Shown: positions 24,593 to 32,178 of the stretch, in pieces
How positions within the stretch are numbered: position 1 is the first letter of the stretch
Layout: each line of letters starts with the position of its first letter
From: Gammaproteobacteria bacterium
Lineage (GTDB): Bacteria > Pseudomonadota > Gammaproteobacteria > Pseudomonadales > Azotimanducaceae
Direction: 5' to 3'
Assembly (NCBI GenBank): GCA_018656865.1
Contig: JABHYO010000164.1
Coordinates: 1 to 32,735 of the forward strand
Length of the DNA: 32,735 bases
Notes under the pieces: generated by a model
Database searches by the model: none
What the model was told of the DNA's origin: nothing
Seen by the model: only the letters and a program-made list of their open reading frames with translations
Position numbers and translations under genes: made by a program

Positions 24593-25174
24593 TTGATCAA
24601 CCGACTTATCGTCATCAGCACCCTGATCCTGGCATCCTCGCTCGCCGTCAACTGGATCCTGGATGACTCCCAGTCACCGGAACTGGAGGCCGCCCAAAAT
24701 GACCCCGACCTCTATATGCTGAATGCCTCTATCAATCAATTCAGCACAGAGGGCGTACTCACGCATACACTTTCTGCGGCAAGATTCACTCACTTTCCTC
24801 TGACCGACCTGACAACACTGAAGTCTCCTCGAATAGAGCTTGGCTCCGAAAATACGGCAAACCCCTGGCGCATAGCCGCCAGTGAAGGCAGGCTGCTCTC
24901 AGCTTCGCTTTATCGTGAGGAAATCGTCGAACTGTGGAACAACGTCCTTGCGAACCAGTCCAGCGATAGTCGTGAATTTGTCCAGATTCAGACAAACAGC
25001 CTCACAGTCTACCCGGAAAGGGAATACGCAGAGACTGACGAGAAGGTATATATCGACAATCAAACAGGTCGAACCACTGCTGCCGGGATGAAGGCATTCC
25101 TTGATACCGGCAAATTTCAATTCTTTTCAGACGGGGAGGAACGGGTCATCACCATTTTCCTGCCCGAGGCGTGA
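24593..25174 (+). CDS. lptC: LPS export system protein LptC
   Basis: Bitopic inner-membrane protein that receives LPS from LptB2FG and passes it to LptA. The 193 residues begin with one membrane anchor (LIVISTLILASSLAVNWIL, about 4-22). A beta-jellyroll periplasmic domain follows, with patterns such as GVLTHTLSAARFTHFPLTDLTTLKSPRIEL (about 45-74), WRIAASEGRL, LTVYPEREYAETDEKVYID and TTAAGMKAFLDTGKFQFFS. The start is a TTG at 24593 with an AGAGG site 9 nt upstream; no ATG or GTG is available nearby. The ribosome binding site sits in a short palindrome, AGAGGCTGGCCTCT (24579-24592). Confidence 0.92.
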   Translation: MINRLIVISTLILASSLAVNWILDDSQSPELEAAQNDPDLYMLNASINQFSTEGVLTHTLSAARFTHFPLTDLTTLKSPRIELGSENTANPWRIAASEGRLLSASLYREEIVELWNNVLANQSSDSREFVQIQTNSLTVYPEREYAETDEKVYIDNQTGRTTAAGMKAFLDTGKFQFFSDGEERVITIFLPEA

Positions 25175-25193
25175 AATAGGCTAGAATCCTGAT

Positions 25194-25706
25194 ATGAGTA
25201 ACCCCATCAACGCCACGATTCTTAGCCTGGTTCTAGCGAGTTCATTGCCGACTCTAGCCCTTGAGTCAGACAGCGATCAACCGATTAAAATCCAGGCAGA
25301 CGCCGCAATGGTCGATGAGGGTCAGGGCACATCGATCTATCGCGGTAATGTCATCATTGTCCAGGGCACGCTTCAGGTCACTGCGGATGAGGTGGAAATC
25401 TACACAGCCGACAGTGAAGTTATTCAAATCATTGCAAAAGCTGAAAGCAACTCAAACAAACTCGCCCATTACGAGCAACAGACCAACGAAGAAAAAGACA
25501 TGGTCACAGCGGAGGCGAAAAAAATCACCTATCTGGTGCAGGAAAAACGTCTGCACCTTTCAGGTAAGGCACGACTGCTGCAGGAGCGTGACGAATTCGT
25601 CGGAGAGCTGCTCTACTACGATTTGGGTCGCGGCATCGTCAATCTCAACTCCGGGGGTGGTTCAGAGCGCATTAACATGACCATCAACCCCAAGAAAGAT
25701 AAATGA
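25194..25706 (+). CDS. lptA: LPS transport periplasmic protein LptA
   Basis: Periplasmic bridge protein of the Lpt machine. The 170 residues have a signal peptide (cleavage probably after ALA near residue 22). The OstA-like beta-jellyroll follows: [41 protein letters not shown] (about 30-70), with [46 protein letters not shown] later. The stop overlaps the lptB start (ATGA). It follows lptC by 19 nt. Confidence 0.94.
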   Translation: MSNPINATILSLVLASSLPTLALESDSDQPIKIQADAAMVDEGQGTSIYRGNVIIVQGTLQVTADEVEIYTADSEVIQIIAKAESNSNKLAHYEQQTNEEKDMVTAEAKKITYLVQEKRLHLSGKARLLQERDEFVGELLYYDLGRGIVNLNSGGGSERINMTINPKKDK

Positions 25707-26428
25707 CACAACTCACAGCAGAAAACCTCGCAAAAAGTTACCGAGGACACGAGGTTGTTCGCGACGTCTCGCTAAAAGTAACCAGTGGCGAGGTTGTCGG
25801 TCTACTCGGGCCTAATGGTGCAGGCAAGACAACTTGCTTCTATATGATCGTCGGCTCTATCCCTCATGACCGTGGCCGAGTCTGTATAGACAATGCAGAA
25901 ATCACCGGACTGCCCGTTCACGAACGCGCGCGAAAAGGTATCGGCTATCTGCCACAGGAAGCTTCCGTCTTCCGCAAGCTCTCAGTACGCGAGAACCTCC
26001 TGGCGATTCTGGAAACCCGAACTGACCTTAGCCGTGATGAACAACAGGTCACTGCAGACCAACTCATGGAGGACTTTCGAATAGCACATCTCCAGGACAA
26101 TATCGGGATTTCGCTTTCCGGAGGAGAAAGGAGAAGGGTCGAGATTGCCAGGGCACTTGCCACCAACCCCGTATTCATTTTGCTTGATGAACCATTTGCC
26201 GGTGTGGATCCAATTTCCGTCAACGACATCAAGGAAATCGTCAGGCACCTCACGGATCGGGGCATCGGTGTTCTGATTACCGATCACAACGTCAGAGAAA
26301 CCCTGGATATCTGCGACAAGGCATATATTGTCAACGATGGTCAGATTATTGCCGAAGGTGACGCAGCAAGAATTCTGGCCGATGAACAGGTTAAGAATGT
26401 GTATCTGGGGCAAAACTTCCGAATGTAG
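25703..26428 (+). CDS. lptB: LPS export ABC transporter ATP-binding protein LptB
   Basis: Cytoplasmic ATPase of LptB2FG, which pulls LPS from the inner membrane. The 241 residues carry Walker [10 protein letters not shown] (36-44), the Q-loop segment [27 protein letters not shown] (about 82-108), signature [19 protein letters not shown] (about 138-156), Walker [17 protein letters not shown] and the switch His in [20 protein letters not shown]. It lies between lptA and rpoN as in most gammaproteobacteria. Confidence 0.97.
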   Translation: MTQLTAENLAKSYRGHEVVRDVSLKVTSGEVVGLLGPNGAGKTTCFYMIVGSIPHDRGRVCIDNAEITGLPVHERARKGIGYLPQEASVFRKLSVRENLLAILETRTDLSRDEQQVTADQLMEDFRIAHLQDNIGISLSGGERRRVEIARALATNPVFILLDEPFAGVDPISVNDIKEIVRHLTDRGIGVLITDHNVRETLDICDKAYIVNDGQIIAEGDAARILADEQVKNVYLGQNFRM

Positions 26429-26430
26429 CG

Positions 26431-28008
26431 ATGGCACTAAAACCCTCAATTTCACTAAAACTCGGGCAGCAATTGCGTATGACCCCGCAATTGCAGCAGG
26501 CTATTCGGTTGTTGCAGCTATCCACTGTCGACCTGGAACTGGAGATCCAGGAAGCCCTCGACTCCAATATCATGCTCGAGGAGCTCGACCCGGAGCAGGA
26601 TGAGGTACCTAGCGAAGAGACCTCTCTGGATTCCCCGGAAGAAACTATCGATCAAACAACGACCGAGGACACCCCTGCTGAAGGCTCGGAAGGCTCGGAA
26701 GGCACCCAAAGTACAGATGAAGCAGAGGAACCTCCCGTCGTCGACCCGGAACTGGACGGTGAAGTAGTCCCGGATACCAGCACAGAAGTATCCGCTGAAT
26801 CCATGGCCGATGACCTGCCTGTGGATACCTCCTGGGACGACGTCTATGAAGACAACTTCATGGGCTCTTCCGGTGAAGCACCACCGGGTGACAATTTTCT
26901 GGAAACCAGAAACTCTGAATCAGTCACGATTCAGAGCCATCTACTGGAGCAGATTAATCTTCTGCACCTGACTGAATCCGATGAATACATCGCCATGTCA
27001 ATTATCGATGGCCTCGATGAAGAAGGCATGCTGCAAATTCCCCTTGAGGACATCTGTGAATCCGCATCGGATACCTGGGAACTCGAGATTGATGAAGTGG
27101 AGGCGGTGCTTCACCTGATTCAGCATCTCGATCCGGTCGGTGTGGCAAGTCGATCTCTGCAGGAGTGTCTGGGTATTCAACTCAGGCAGCTACCACCCGA
27201 AACACCGTATCTCGATGCGGCGACCCAGATCGCAGACAACTATCTCAACCTGCTGGCATCCAGGGACTATGGGCAACTTTCCAGAAAACTTCGCCTTCGA
27301 GAAAATCAGCTAAAAGAGACCATCACTCTTATCCAGACCCTGAACCCGAAACCAGGTGGCGCGATCAGCAACAACACGGCTGACTACATCGAACCGGATG
27401 TTCTTGTGTCAAAGCAGAATGGGGCCTGGACTGTGGAGTTGAATCCTAAATCTGCACCCCGAATTCGAGTGAATCCAGAATATGTTGCTCTAATCCATCG
27501 TGGTGACACCGGCGACGACGCGACTAATTTGAAAAACCACCTGCAGGAGGCCAAGTGGTTTATCAAGAGCCTGCAGCAGCGGAACGATACTTTGCTCCGC
27601 GTCTCTACAAAGATTGTTGAGTATCAGCGAGGCTTCTTCGAATACGGCGATCAGGCAATGAAGCCACTCGTTTTGCACAACATCGCTGAAGCAGTCGACC
27701 TGCATGAATCGACCATCAGTCGAGTGACCACCCAGAAATACATGCTGACTCCGGCAGGAATTTTCGAACTTAAGTACTTTTTCTCCAGTCATGTCTCTAC
27801 CGCGAGTGGTGGAGAGGTGTCGTCGACAGCCATCCGCGCACTGATAAAAAAGCTGGTTTCTGAGGAAAACCCCAAGAAACCTCTCAGTGACAGCAAGATC
27901 GCCAAACTACTTCAGGAGCAGAATATCAACGTTGCCCGAAGGACCATTGCCAAGTACCGTGAACTGCTGCAAATCCCTCCCTCCAATGAACGTAAGCAGT
28001 TGATTTAA
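26431..28008 (+). CDS. rpoN: RNA polymerase sigma-54 factor RpoN
   Basis: Sigma factor for -12/-24 promoters, dependent on AAA+ activators. The 525 residues show region I (MALKPSISLKLGQQLRMTPQ and the QQAIRLLQLS helix, 1-50). A long acidic region II runs from about 51 to 145, rich in E, D, S and T, with a GSEGSEG repeat. The core-binding domain follows, then the HTH (HESTISRVTTQKYMLTPAGIFELKYFFSS) and the RpoN box ARRTIAKYRE near residues 502-511. The region II expansion explains the excess over the 477-residue E. coli protein. It starts 2 nt after the lptB stop. Confidence 0.97.
   Translation: MALKPSISLKLGQQLRMTPQLQQAIRLLQLSTVDLELEIQEALDSNIMLEELDPEQDEVPSEETSLDSPEETIDQTTTEDTPAEGSEGSEGTQSTDEAEEPPVVDPELDGEVVPDTSTEVSAESMADDLPVDTSWDDVYEDNFMGSSGEAPPGDNFLETRNSESVTIQSHLLEQINLLHLTESDEYIAMSIIDGLDEEGMLQIPLEDICESASDTWELEIDEVEAVLHLIQHLDPVGVASRSLQECLGIQLRQLPPETPYLDAATQIADNYLNLLASRDYGQLSRKLRLRENQLKETITLIQTLNPKPGGAISNNTADYIEPDVLVSKQNGAWTVELNPKSAPRIRVNPEYVALIHRGDTGDDATNLKNHLQEAKWFIKSLQQRNDTLLRVSTKIVEYQRGFFEYGDQAMKPLVLHNIAEAVDLHESTISRVTTQKYMLTPAGIFELKYFFSSHVSTASGGEVSSTAIRALIKKLVSEENPKKPLSDSKIAKLLQEQNINVARRTIAKYRELLQIPPSNERKQLI
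26680..26706 (+). repeat. In-frame 9-bp tandem repeat in rpoN region II
   Basis: GAAGGCTCG at 26680-26688 and 26689-26697, then the variant GAAGGCACC at 26698-26706, encoding EGS-EGS-EGT. It lies in the acidic linker, where length changes are tolerated. Confidence 0.8.
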
Positions 28009-28036
28009 AAAGAACAATCCAGTCGAACTAATTGCC

Positions 28037-28050
28037 TTGATCAAGGTCAA
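28037..28050 (+). promoter_or_regulatory. FNR/ANR-type binding site upstream of hpf
   Basis: TTGAT-CAAG-GTCAA (28037-28050) matches the TTGAT-N4-(A/G)TCAA pattern bound by FNR and ANR. The centre lies about 40-41 nt before the start predicted from the -10 at 28072-28077, the position of a class II activator site. That the site controls hpf is inference. Confidence 0.6.
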
Positions 28051-28071
28051 AATATTTAGCACCTAGAGTGC

Positions 28072-28077
28072 TATAGT
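28072..28077 (+). promoter_or_regulatory. -10 element of hpf promoter
   Basis: TATAGT, five of six matches to TATAAT. No -35 hexamer is seen at the right distance; the FNR-type box occupies that place, as expected at activator-dependent promoters. The start would be near 28084. A small inverted repeat GCAC-N5-GTGC (28059-28071) lies between box and -10. Confidence 0.5.
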
Positions 28078-28084
28078 TCATAAA

Positions 28085-28103
28085 GAGGTCTGATTGCGAC
28101 CTC
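28085..28103 (+). other. Hairpin at the predicted 5' end of hpf mRNA
   Basis: GAGGTC (28085-28090) and GACCTC (28098-28103) form a 6-bp stem with a 7-nt loop, starting at or next to the predicted first transcribed base. Such 5'-terminal stems can protect mRNAs from decay; this role is inferred. Confidence 0.45.
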
Positions 28104-28131
28104 AGTTTAGTCAAATAATACGGAGATGTTT

Positions 28132-28440
28132 ATGCAACTCAATGTCAGTGGCCACCATGTTGAAGTAACCGATTCCCTCAGAAACTACGTGTCAAGCAAA
28201 CTGGAAAGACTGGAGCGGCACTTTGATCGAATCACAAACATGAACGTCATACTCTCAGTTGAGAAGCAACGGCAGAGAGCAGAATCCACTATCCACGTTT
28301 CAGGCGGTGAAATATACGCCCACGCAGAACACGATGATTTATACGCGGCAATTGACATGCTCGCCGATAAGCTCGACCGCCAGCTCATCAAGAAAAAAGA
28401 GAAAAACAAAGATAGAAAGCACCGTACTGCGGTCAGATAA
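28132..28440 (+). CDS. hpf: Ribosome hibernation promoting factor HPF (short type)
   Basis: Binds the 30S decoding centre in stationary phase and promotes 100S ribosome dimers. The 102 residues match E. coli HPF: MQLNVSGHHVEVTDSLRNYVSSKLERLERHFDRI, then HVSGGEIYAHAEHDDLYAAIDMLADKLDRQLIKKKEK. The long-type C-terminal domain is absent. I choose the ATG at 28132 because GGAG (28122-28125) is 6 nt upstream; the in-frame ATG at 28126 abuts this site. It follows rpoN, the conserved place, and has its own candidate promoter and a terminator. Confidence 0.96.
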   Translation: MQLNVSGHHVEVTDSLRNYVSSKLERLERHFDRITNMNVILSVEKQRQRAESTIHVSGGEIYAHAEHDDLYAAIDMLADKLDRQLIKKKEKNKDRKHRTAVR

Positions 28441-28445
28441 CCTGG

Positions 28446-28477
28446 AAGGCGGGTCTCAACGACCCGCCTTCTCTTTC
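28446..28477 (+). terminator. Rho-independent terminator after hpf
   Basis: A perfect 10-bp stem AAGGCGGGTC (28446-28455) / GACCCGCCTT (28461-28470) with loop TCAAC, then CTCTTTC. The T tract is short, so some read-through into ptsN is possible. It begins 5 nt after the hpf stop. Confidence 0.8.
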
Positions 28478-28548
28478 ACCCATTCATCCCAGGGTAAAAC
28501 AATCCTCACTATCAATAAGCTCCGCACCAATAATTAGAAACCCTGGGC

Positions 28549-28554
28549 TATAAT
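28549..28554 (+). promoter_or_regulatory. -10 element before ptsN
   Basis: A perfect TATAAT, 31 nt before the ptsN ATG, located after the hpf terminator. No good -35 is visible at 16-18 nt, so it may be weak or activator-dependent. Confidence 0.4.
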
Positions 28555-28585
28555 ACGGCTATCACAAACCGACGGTCGTAACCCG

Positions 28586-29071
28586 ATGGACATCGAATCG
28601 ATTCTGAACCCAGAAAGGGTATTCGGTTCGCTGCAGGCAAGCAGCAAGAAACGTGCTATTGAATTGGCTGCGGATAAGATCGCCGCGTCGCTACCGGAAG
28701 CGGATACCGGCACCATTTACCGAAATCTGATCGAACGGGAAAAGCTCGGCACCACGGCTATCGGCCATGGCGTCGCTATTCCTCATTGCCGACTAGCTGA
28801 AAGCGAGACGATCACCGGAGGTCTGTTTGTATTCGAAGAGCCAATCGACTTCTCCGCACACGACGACCAGCCAGTTAACATCATGTTTATTCTCCTGGTG
28901 CCCGAGAACGAGACCACAGAGCATCTGAAAGCTCTGGCGATGCTTGCCAAAGCATTCAGCCAGGAGTCCTACCGAAAAGCGTTGATTGAAGCCGGCGACG
29001 ATCAGGACCTGTTCGCACGCGCTATCGACCAGGGTGGCTCGAGCGAAGCAAAGTCTGCCACAAGCCAATGA
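28586..29071 (+). CDS. ptsN: Nitrogen-regulatory PTS enzyme IIA (PtsN, EIIA-Ntr)
   Basis: Terminal phosphoacceptor of the regulatory PTS-Ntr chain (PtsP-NPr-PtsN); it signals to potassium transport and other regulators. The 161 residues have the EIIA mannitol/fructose-type fold. The phospho-accepting His67 lies in GHGVAIPHCR (60-69). GGLFVFEEPIDFSAHDDQPVNIMFILLVPENETTEHLKALAMLAKAF (about 75-121) is typical. It overlaps rapZ by 4 nt. NPr, its phosphodonor, is encoded two genes downstream. Confidence 0.96.
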   Translation: MDIESILNPERVFGSLQASSKKRAIELAADKIAASLPEADTGTIYRNLIEREKLGTTAIGHGVAIPHCRLAESETITGGLFVFEEPIDFSAHDDQPVNIMFILLVPENETTEHLKALAMLAKAFSQESYRKALIEAGDDQDLFARAIDQGGSSEAKSATSQ

Positions 29072-29934
29072 TCTCACTGGTTGTTGTCAGCGGCAGATCG
29101 GGCTCCGGCAAGAGCACCGCCTTGAATGTCCTGGAAGACATGGGCTACTACTGCATCGATAATCTGCCCGTTACCCTGCTATCACCGCTGATTGACCGAC
29201 TGGCAGACGATGAGACCATCGATCGGGCAGCCGTCAGTATCGATGCTCGAAATATTGCAGACGATCTAAATTTGTTCCCCGATGTCATCACTGAATTCGA
29301 TTCAAGTGTCGTCAAGACCACGATCATTTACCTTGACGCTGCCAGCCCGGCACTGGTGAAGAGATTCAGTGAAACTCGACGCAAACATCCTCTCAGCAAT
29401 CAGGAGCGTGATCTGAGGGAAGCGCTCGAACTCGAAAGACGTCTTCTTGATCCAATATCGGATCTGGCAGCCCTGTCTATCGATACAACCGAACTAACCA
29501 TTCACGAACTCCGCGATGAGATAAGGACACGGGTTGCAAAGGACACTCATGAGTTTGCCTTACTGATCCAGTCCTTTGCCTACAAACGTGGTGTACCGGT
29601 GGACGCAGATCTTGTATTCGATGTCAGGTGTTTACCAAACCCGCACTGGGAACCTGAATTAAAACCACTGACAGGACTCGATGAGCCTGTTCAGGCGTTC
29701 CTCGATCGTCAGCACGACTTCGCGGAAATGTATCAGGATCTCTCGGCATTTCTCGACCAGTGGCTGCCAAAATTCGAATCCAACAATCGCAGCTATCTTA
29801 CCGTAGCGATCGGATGTACTGGCGGGCAGCATCGCTCTGTTTATATGTGTCAGAAAATATATGATCACTACAGTAGCCGATTCACCAACGTGCAGGTTCG
29901 CCATCGCGAACTGCATGACCGTAACCCCGTCTAA
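29068..29934 (+). CDS. rapZ: RNase adapter protein RapZ
   Basis: Nucleotide-binding protein; in E. coli it senses glucosamine-6-phosphate and guides RNase E to the GlmZ small RNA. The 288 residues have an N-terminal Walker A GRSGSGKST (9-17), DNLPVTLL (about 31-38), FLDA-like IIYLDAASPALVKRFSETRRKHPL (about 88-111) and the C-terminal domain with SFAYKRGVPVDADLVFDVRCLPNPHW and VAIGCTGGQHRSVYM (about 249-263). It overlaps ptsN and precedes npr. Whether a GlmZ target exists here cannot be judged. Confidence 0.96.
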   Translation: MISLVVVSGRSGSGKSTALNVLEDMGYYCIDNLPVTLLSPLIDRLADDETIDRAAVSIDARNIADDLNLFPDVITEFDSSVVKTTIIYLDAASPALVKRFSETRRKHPLSNQERDLREALELERRLLDPISDLAALSIDTTELTIHELRDEIRTRVAKDTHEFALLIQSFAYKRGVPVDADLVFDVRCLPNPHWEPELKPLTGLDEPVQAFLDRQHDFAEMYQDLSAFLDQWLPKFESNNRSYLTVAIGCTGGQHRSVYMCQKIYDHYSSRFTNVQVRHRELHDRNPV

Positions 29935-29945
29935 GGAAAGCTGTC

Positions 29946-30215
29946 GTGATCACCCAACAGCTCAGAATTATCAACAATCTGGGTCTTCACGCACGGGCCG
30001 CTTCAGTTTTTGTAAAAACTGCAAGCGCATTTGTCTCAAAGATCAATGTGGAGAACGAATACGGCGATGCAGATGGGAAGAACATCATGTCCATGATGAT
30101 GCTGCAGGCGGCATGTGGCAGCGAGGTTAAAGTAACGACCGATGGTGAAGATGAAGCCGAAGCCATGAAAGCTATCACCCAACTTATCAACGATCGATTC
30201 GGCGAATCTGACTAG
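29946..30215 (+). CDS. npr: Phosphocarrier protein NPr (HPr-like)
   Basis: HPr-fold protein that passes phosphate from PtsP (EI-Ntr) to PtsN. The 89 residues carry the active-site His15 in NNLGLHARAAS. DADGKNIMSMMMLQAACGSEV (about 41-61) corresponds to the regulatory-serine loop of HPr. The start is a GTG at 29946, 11 nt after the rapZ stop, with an AAGGAAAG ribosome binding site overlapping that stop. mgtE begins 1 nt after its stop codon. Confidence 0.95.
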   Translation: MITQQLRIINNLGLHARAASVFVKTASAFVSKINVENEYGDADGKNIMSMMMLQAACGSEVKVTTDGEDEAEAMKAITQLINDRFGESD

Positions 30216-30216
30216 C

Positions 30217-31569
30217 ATGGAAACTGAAGAAGACAACAAATCGTCACCATTCTCCGAACTAGGCGAGCTGGTACAGGCAGGAACCTATCCTGATATTCAA
30301 CGCCTGATGAACGAACTCAAGCCCGAGGACCTGGCCGATGTACTGGAATCGTCACCTCCGACACAGAGAACGGTACTGTGGAACCTCTGCGATGAAGAAC
30401 AGCAAAGTGAGATACTTCAACATATCGACGAAGATCTGGCGCCCTCGCTTCTCGGAGACAAATCCGTAGAAGAGATCGCACAGGTTCTGGAAAATATTCA
30501 CGACGACGATATCACCGATATCCTCCAACAGCTGCCTGCAACGCTGACACGACAGGTTCTACAGGCCATGGATGACCAGGACAGAAACAGGGTCGAGAAT
30601 CTTCTGTCCTACCCTGAAGACACCGCTGCAGGTCTCATGGACACAGATACAATCAGCGTCCGCGCCCAGGTCACCATCGATGTTGTTCTCCGATACCTGA
30701 GGCGCCACCCAGAACTGCCACCTACGACAGACAAGATTTTCGTCGTTAATACGAACGACGAATTCGCTGGCCAGATTACACTGACAACGTTGCTGGTGTC
30801 AGATCCTTCACTTACAGTCAGCGAATTGATGATCACAGAAGAGGAAACCATCCCGGCGGACATGTCCGCACATGACGTTGCGGCGATTTTTGAACGATAT
30901 GATCTCGTTTCCGCACCGGTTCTTGACGACAACAACAGGTTGCTTGGAAGAATCACTATCGACGATGTCGTCGATGTCATCATCGAAGAAGCGGACCATT
31001 CGATCCTGGGTATGGCAGGCCTGACAGAAACAGAGGACCAGTTTGCACCGATTCTGCAAACCGCCAGAAGTCGTGCAGTCTGGCTGGGAGCCAACCTCAT
31101 CACTGCATTTATCGCTGCCTCTGTTATCGACATCTTCAAGGAGACGATTGAAAAGGTCGTCGCCCTGGCCGTACTCATGCCAATCGTCGCAAGTATGGGC
31201 GGTGTTGCCGGAAGTCAGACACTAACGCTGGTTATTCGCAATATGGCACAGAGCGAACTGTTTGAATCTAACCTCGCCTGGCTGACACGCAGAGAAGTTG
31301 CTGTCGGGACCATCAATGGGTGCCTCTGGGCGCTGGTTGTAGCCGCCGCAGCCTCGGTCTTTTTTCAGGACTATCACCTCGGTCTCATCATTGCGGCAGC
31401 ACTCGTTATTAATCTGGTGGTTGCCGCACTAGCAGGCGCCCTGTTGCCGAGCTTTCTCAGGTCAATCGGTATTGATCCCGCGATCGCCGGTACTGTTGTC
31501 CTCACAACCATTACCGATGTCGTCGGCTTTCTATCATTCCTCGGACTGGCAACCTGGTTTTACGCATGA
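30217..31569 (+). CDS. mgtE: Magnesium transporter MgtE
   Basis: Mg2+-gated magnesium channel. The 450 residues show the expected order. A helical N domain (about 1-130) has LKPEDLADVLESSPPTQRTVLWNL and DDITDILQQLPA. Two CBS domains follow (about 137-260; ADMSAHDVAAIFERYDLVSAPVLDDNNRLLGRITIDDVVDVI). The membrane domain has about five spans (about 285-448), with PIVASMGGVAGSQTLTLVIR, the pore-lining GGxAGxQ motif. It starts 1 nt after npr and its stop overlaps darP (ATGA), so it is probably co-transcribed with the PTS-Ntr genes. Confidence 0.96.
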   Translation: METEEDNKSSPFSELGELVQAGTYPDIQRLMNELKPEDLADVLESSPPTQRTVLWNLCDEEQQSEILQHIDEDLAPSLLGDKSVEEIAQVLENIHDDDITDILQQLPATLTRQVLQAMDDQDRNRVENLLSYPEDTAAGLMDTDTISVRAQVTIDVVLRYLRRHPELPPTTDKIFVVNTNDEFAGQITLTTLLVSDPSLTVSELMITEEETIPADMSAHDVAAIFERYDLVSAPVLDDNNRLLGRITIDDVVDVIIEEADHSILGMAGLTETEDQFAPILQTARSRAVWLGANLITAFIAASVIDIFKETIEKVVALAVLMPIVASMGGVAGSQTLTLVIRNMAQSELFESNLAWLTRREVAVGTINGCLWALVVAAAASVFFQDYHLGLIIAAALVINLVVAALAGALLPSFLRSIGIDPAIAGTVVLTTITDVVGFLSFLGLATWFYA

Positions 31570-32060
31570 CCGAAGATCCGGAATTTCAGGAGAAACCCAG
31601 CAAAACTCAGCGCAAGCGTGACATGGATGCGTTGAAACAGTTGTCTGCAAGACTGACCGATCTCAGCGCCGATCAGTTGTCGAAGATTGACGATCCGGCG
31701 ATCAGGGATGCCGTTACTGCGGCTAAAAAGATCACCAAGGGCAATGCAAGAAAGCGGCAGGTGCAGTACATCGCCAAACTGCTATCCAAGACGAATGTCG
31801 AACCCATTCAGACAATTATCGATGCCCTGGATGCGAGCAGCGTGGCCTATGTTCAGAAGTTTCATCAGCTAGAGACCTGGCGTGAGAGGCTGTTAGACGG
31901 AGATAACACAGCGCTTGATGAGATTTTCTCAGATCACCCCCAGTGCGACCGACAGCACTTGCGTCAGCTATTGCGAAATGCGGTCGCAGAACGAGAACGC
32001 GGCGATGATCACATCTACTTCAGGAAGCTGTTTCAGTTCTTGAAGAATCTGGGCGACTAG
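31566..32060 (+). CDS. darP: Ribosome-associated protein DarP (YjgA family)
   Basis: Small protein that binds late 50S precursors and assists 23S peptidyl-transferase-centre maturation in E. coli. The 164 residues match the family: KPSKTQRKRDMDALKQLSARLTDLSADQLSKI (about 9-40), KKITKGNARKRQVQYIAKLL (about 57-76) and a C-terminus with HLRQLLRNAVAERERGDDHIYFRKLFQFLKNL. Charged and helical, with no signal peptide. Coupled to mgtE by an ATGA overlap. Confidence 0.94.
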   Translation: MTEDPEFQEKPSKTQRKRDMDALKQLSARLTDLSADQLSKIDDPAIRDAVTAAKKITKGNARKRQVQYIAKLLSKTNVEPIQTIIDALDASSVAYVQKFHQLETWRERLLDGDNTALDEIFSDHPQCDRQHLRQLLRNAVAERERGDDHIYFRKLFQFLKNLGD

Positions 32061-32093
32061 CAGATATCAGGCTTAAGCCGAGTATCTGCCACG

Positions 32094-32138
32094 GCAGCAA
32101 TTGCGATTTTGTGCTATTAAACACAAAATCGTCGCTGC
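32094..32138. other. Interrupted inverted repeat between darP and the next gene
   Basis: A perfect 10-bp stem CGATTTTGTG (32104-32113) / CACAAAATCG (32122-32131) with an 8-nt loop, extended by GCAGC (32094-32098) / GCTGC (32134-32138) across an asymmetric bulge. No T run follows on the plus strand. It could be a weak terminator of darP, an operator or an mRNA structure; the sequence does not decide. Confidence 0.5.
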
Positions 32139-32178
32139 AAGAGCGATCACTCTCCTGAAGTTAGGGAAGGACTCGACC

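Noticed and set aside
30609-31178. 189-codon minus-strand frame opposite mgtE
   Set aside because: Serine/threonine-rich shadow of the mgtE CBS and membrane-coding region, with no plausible start context.
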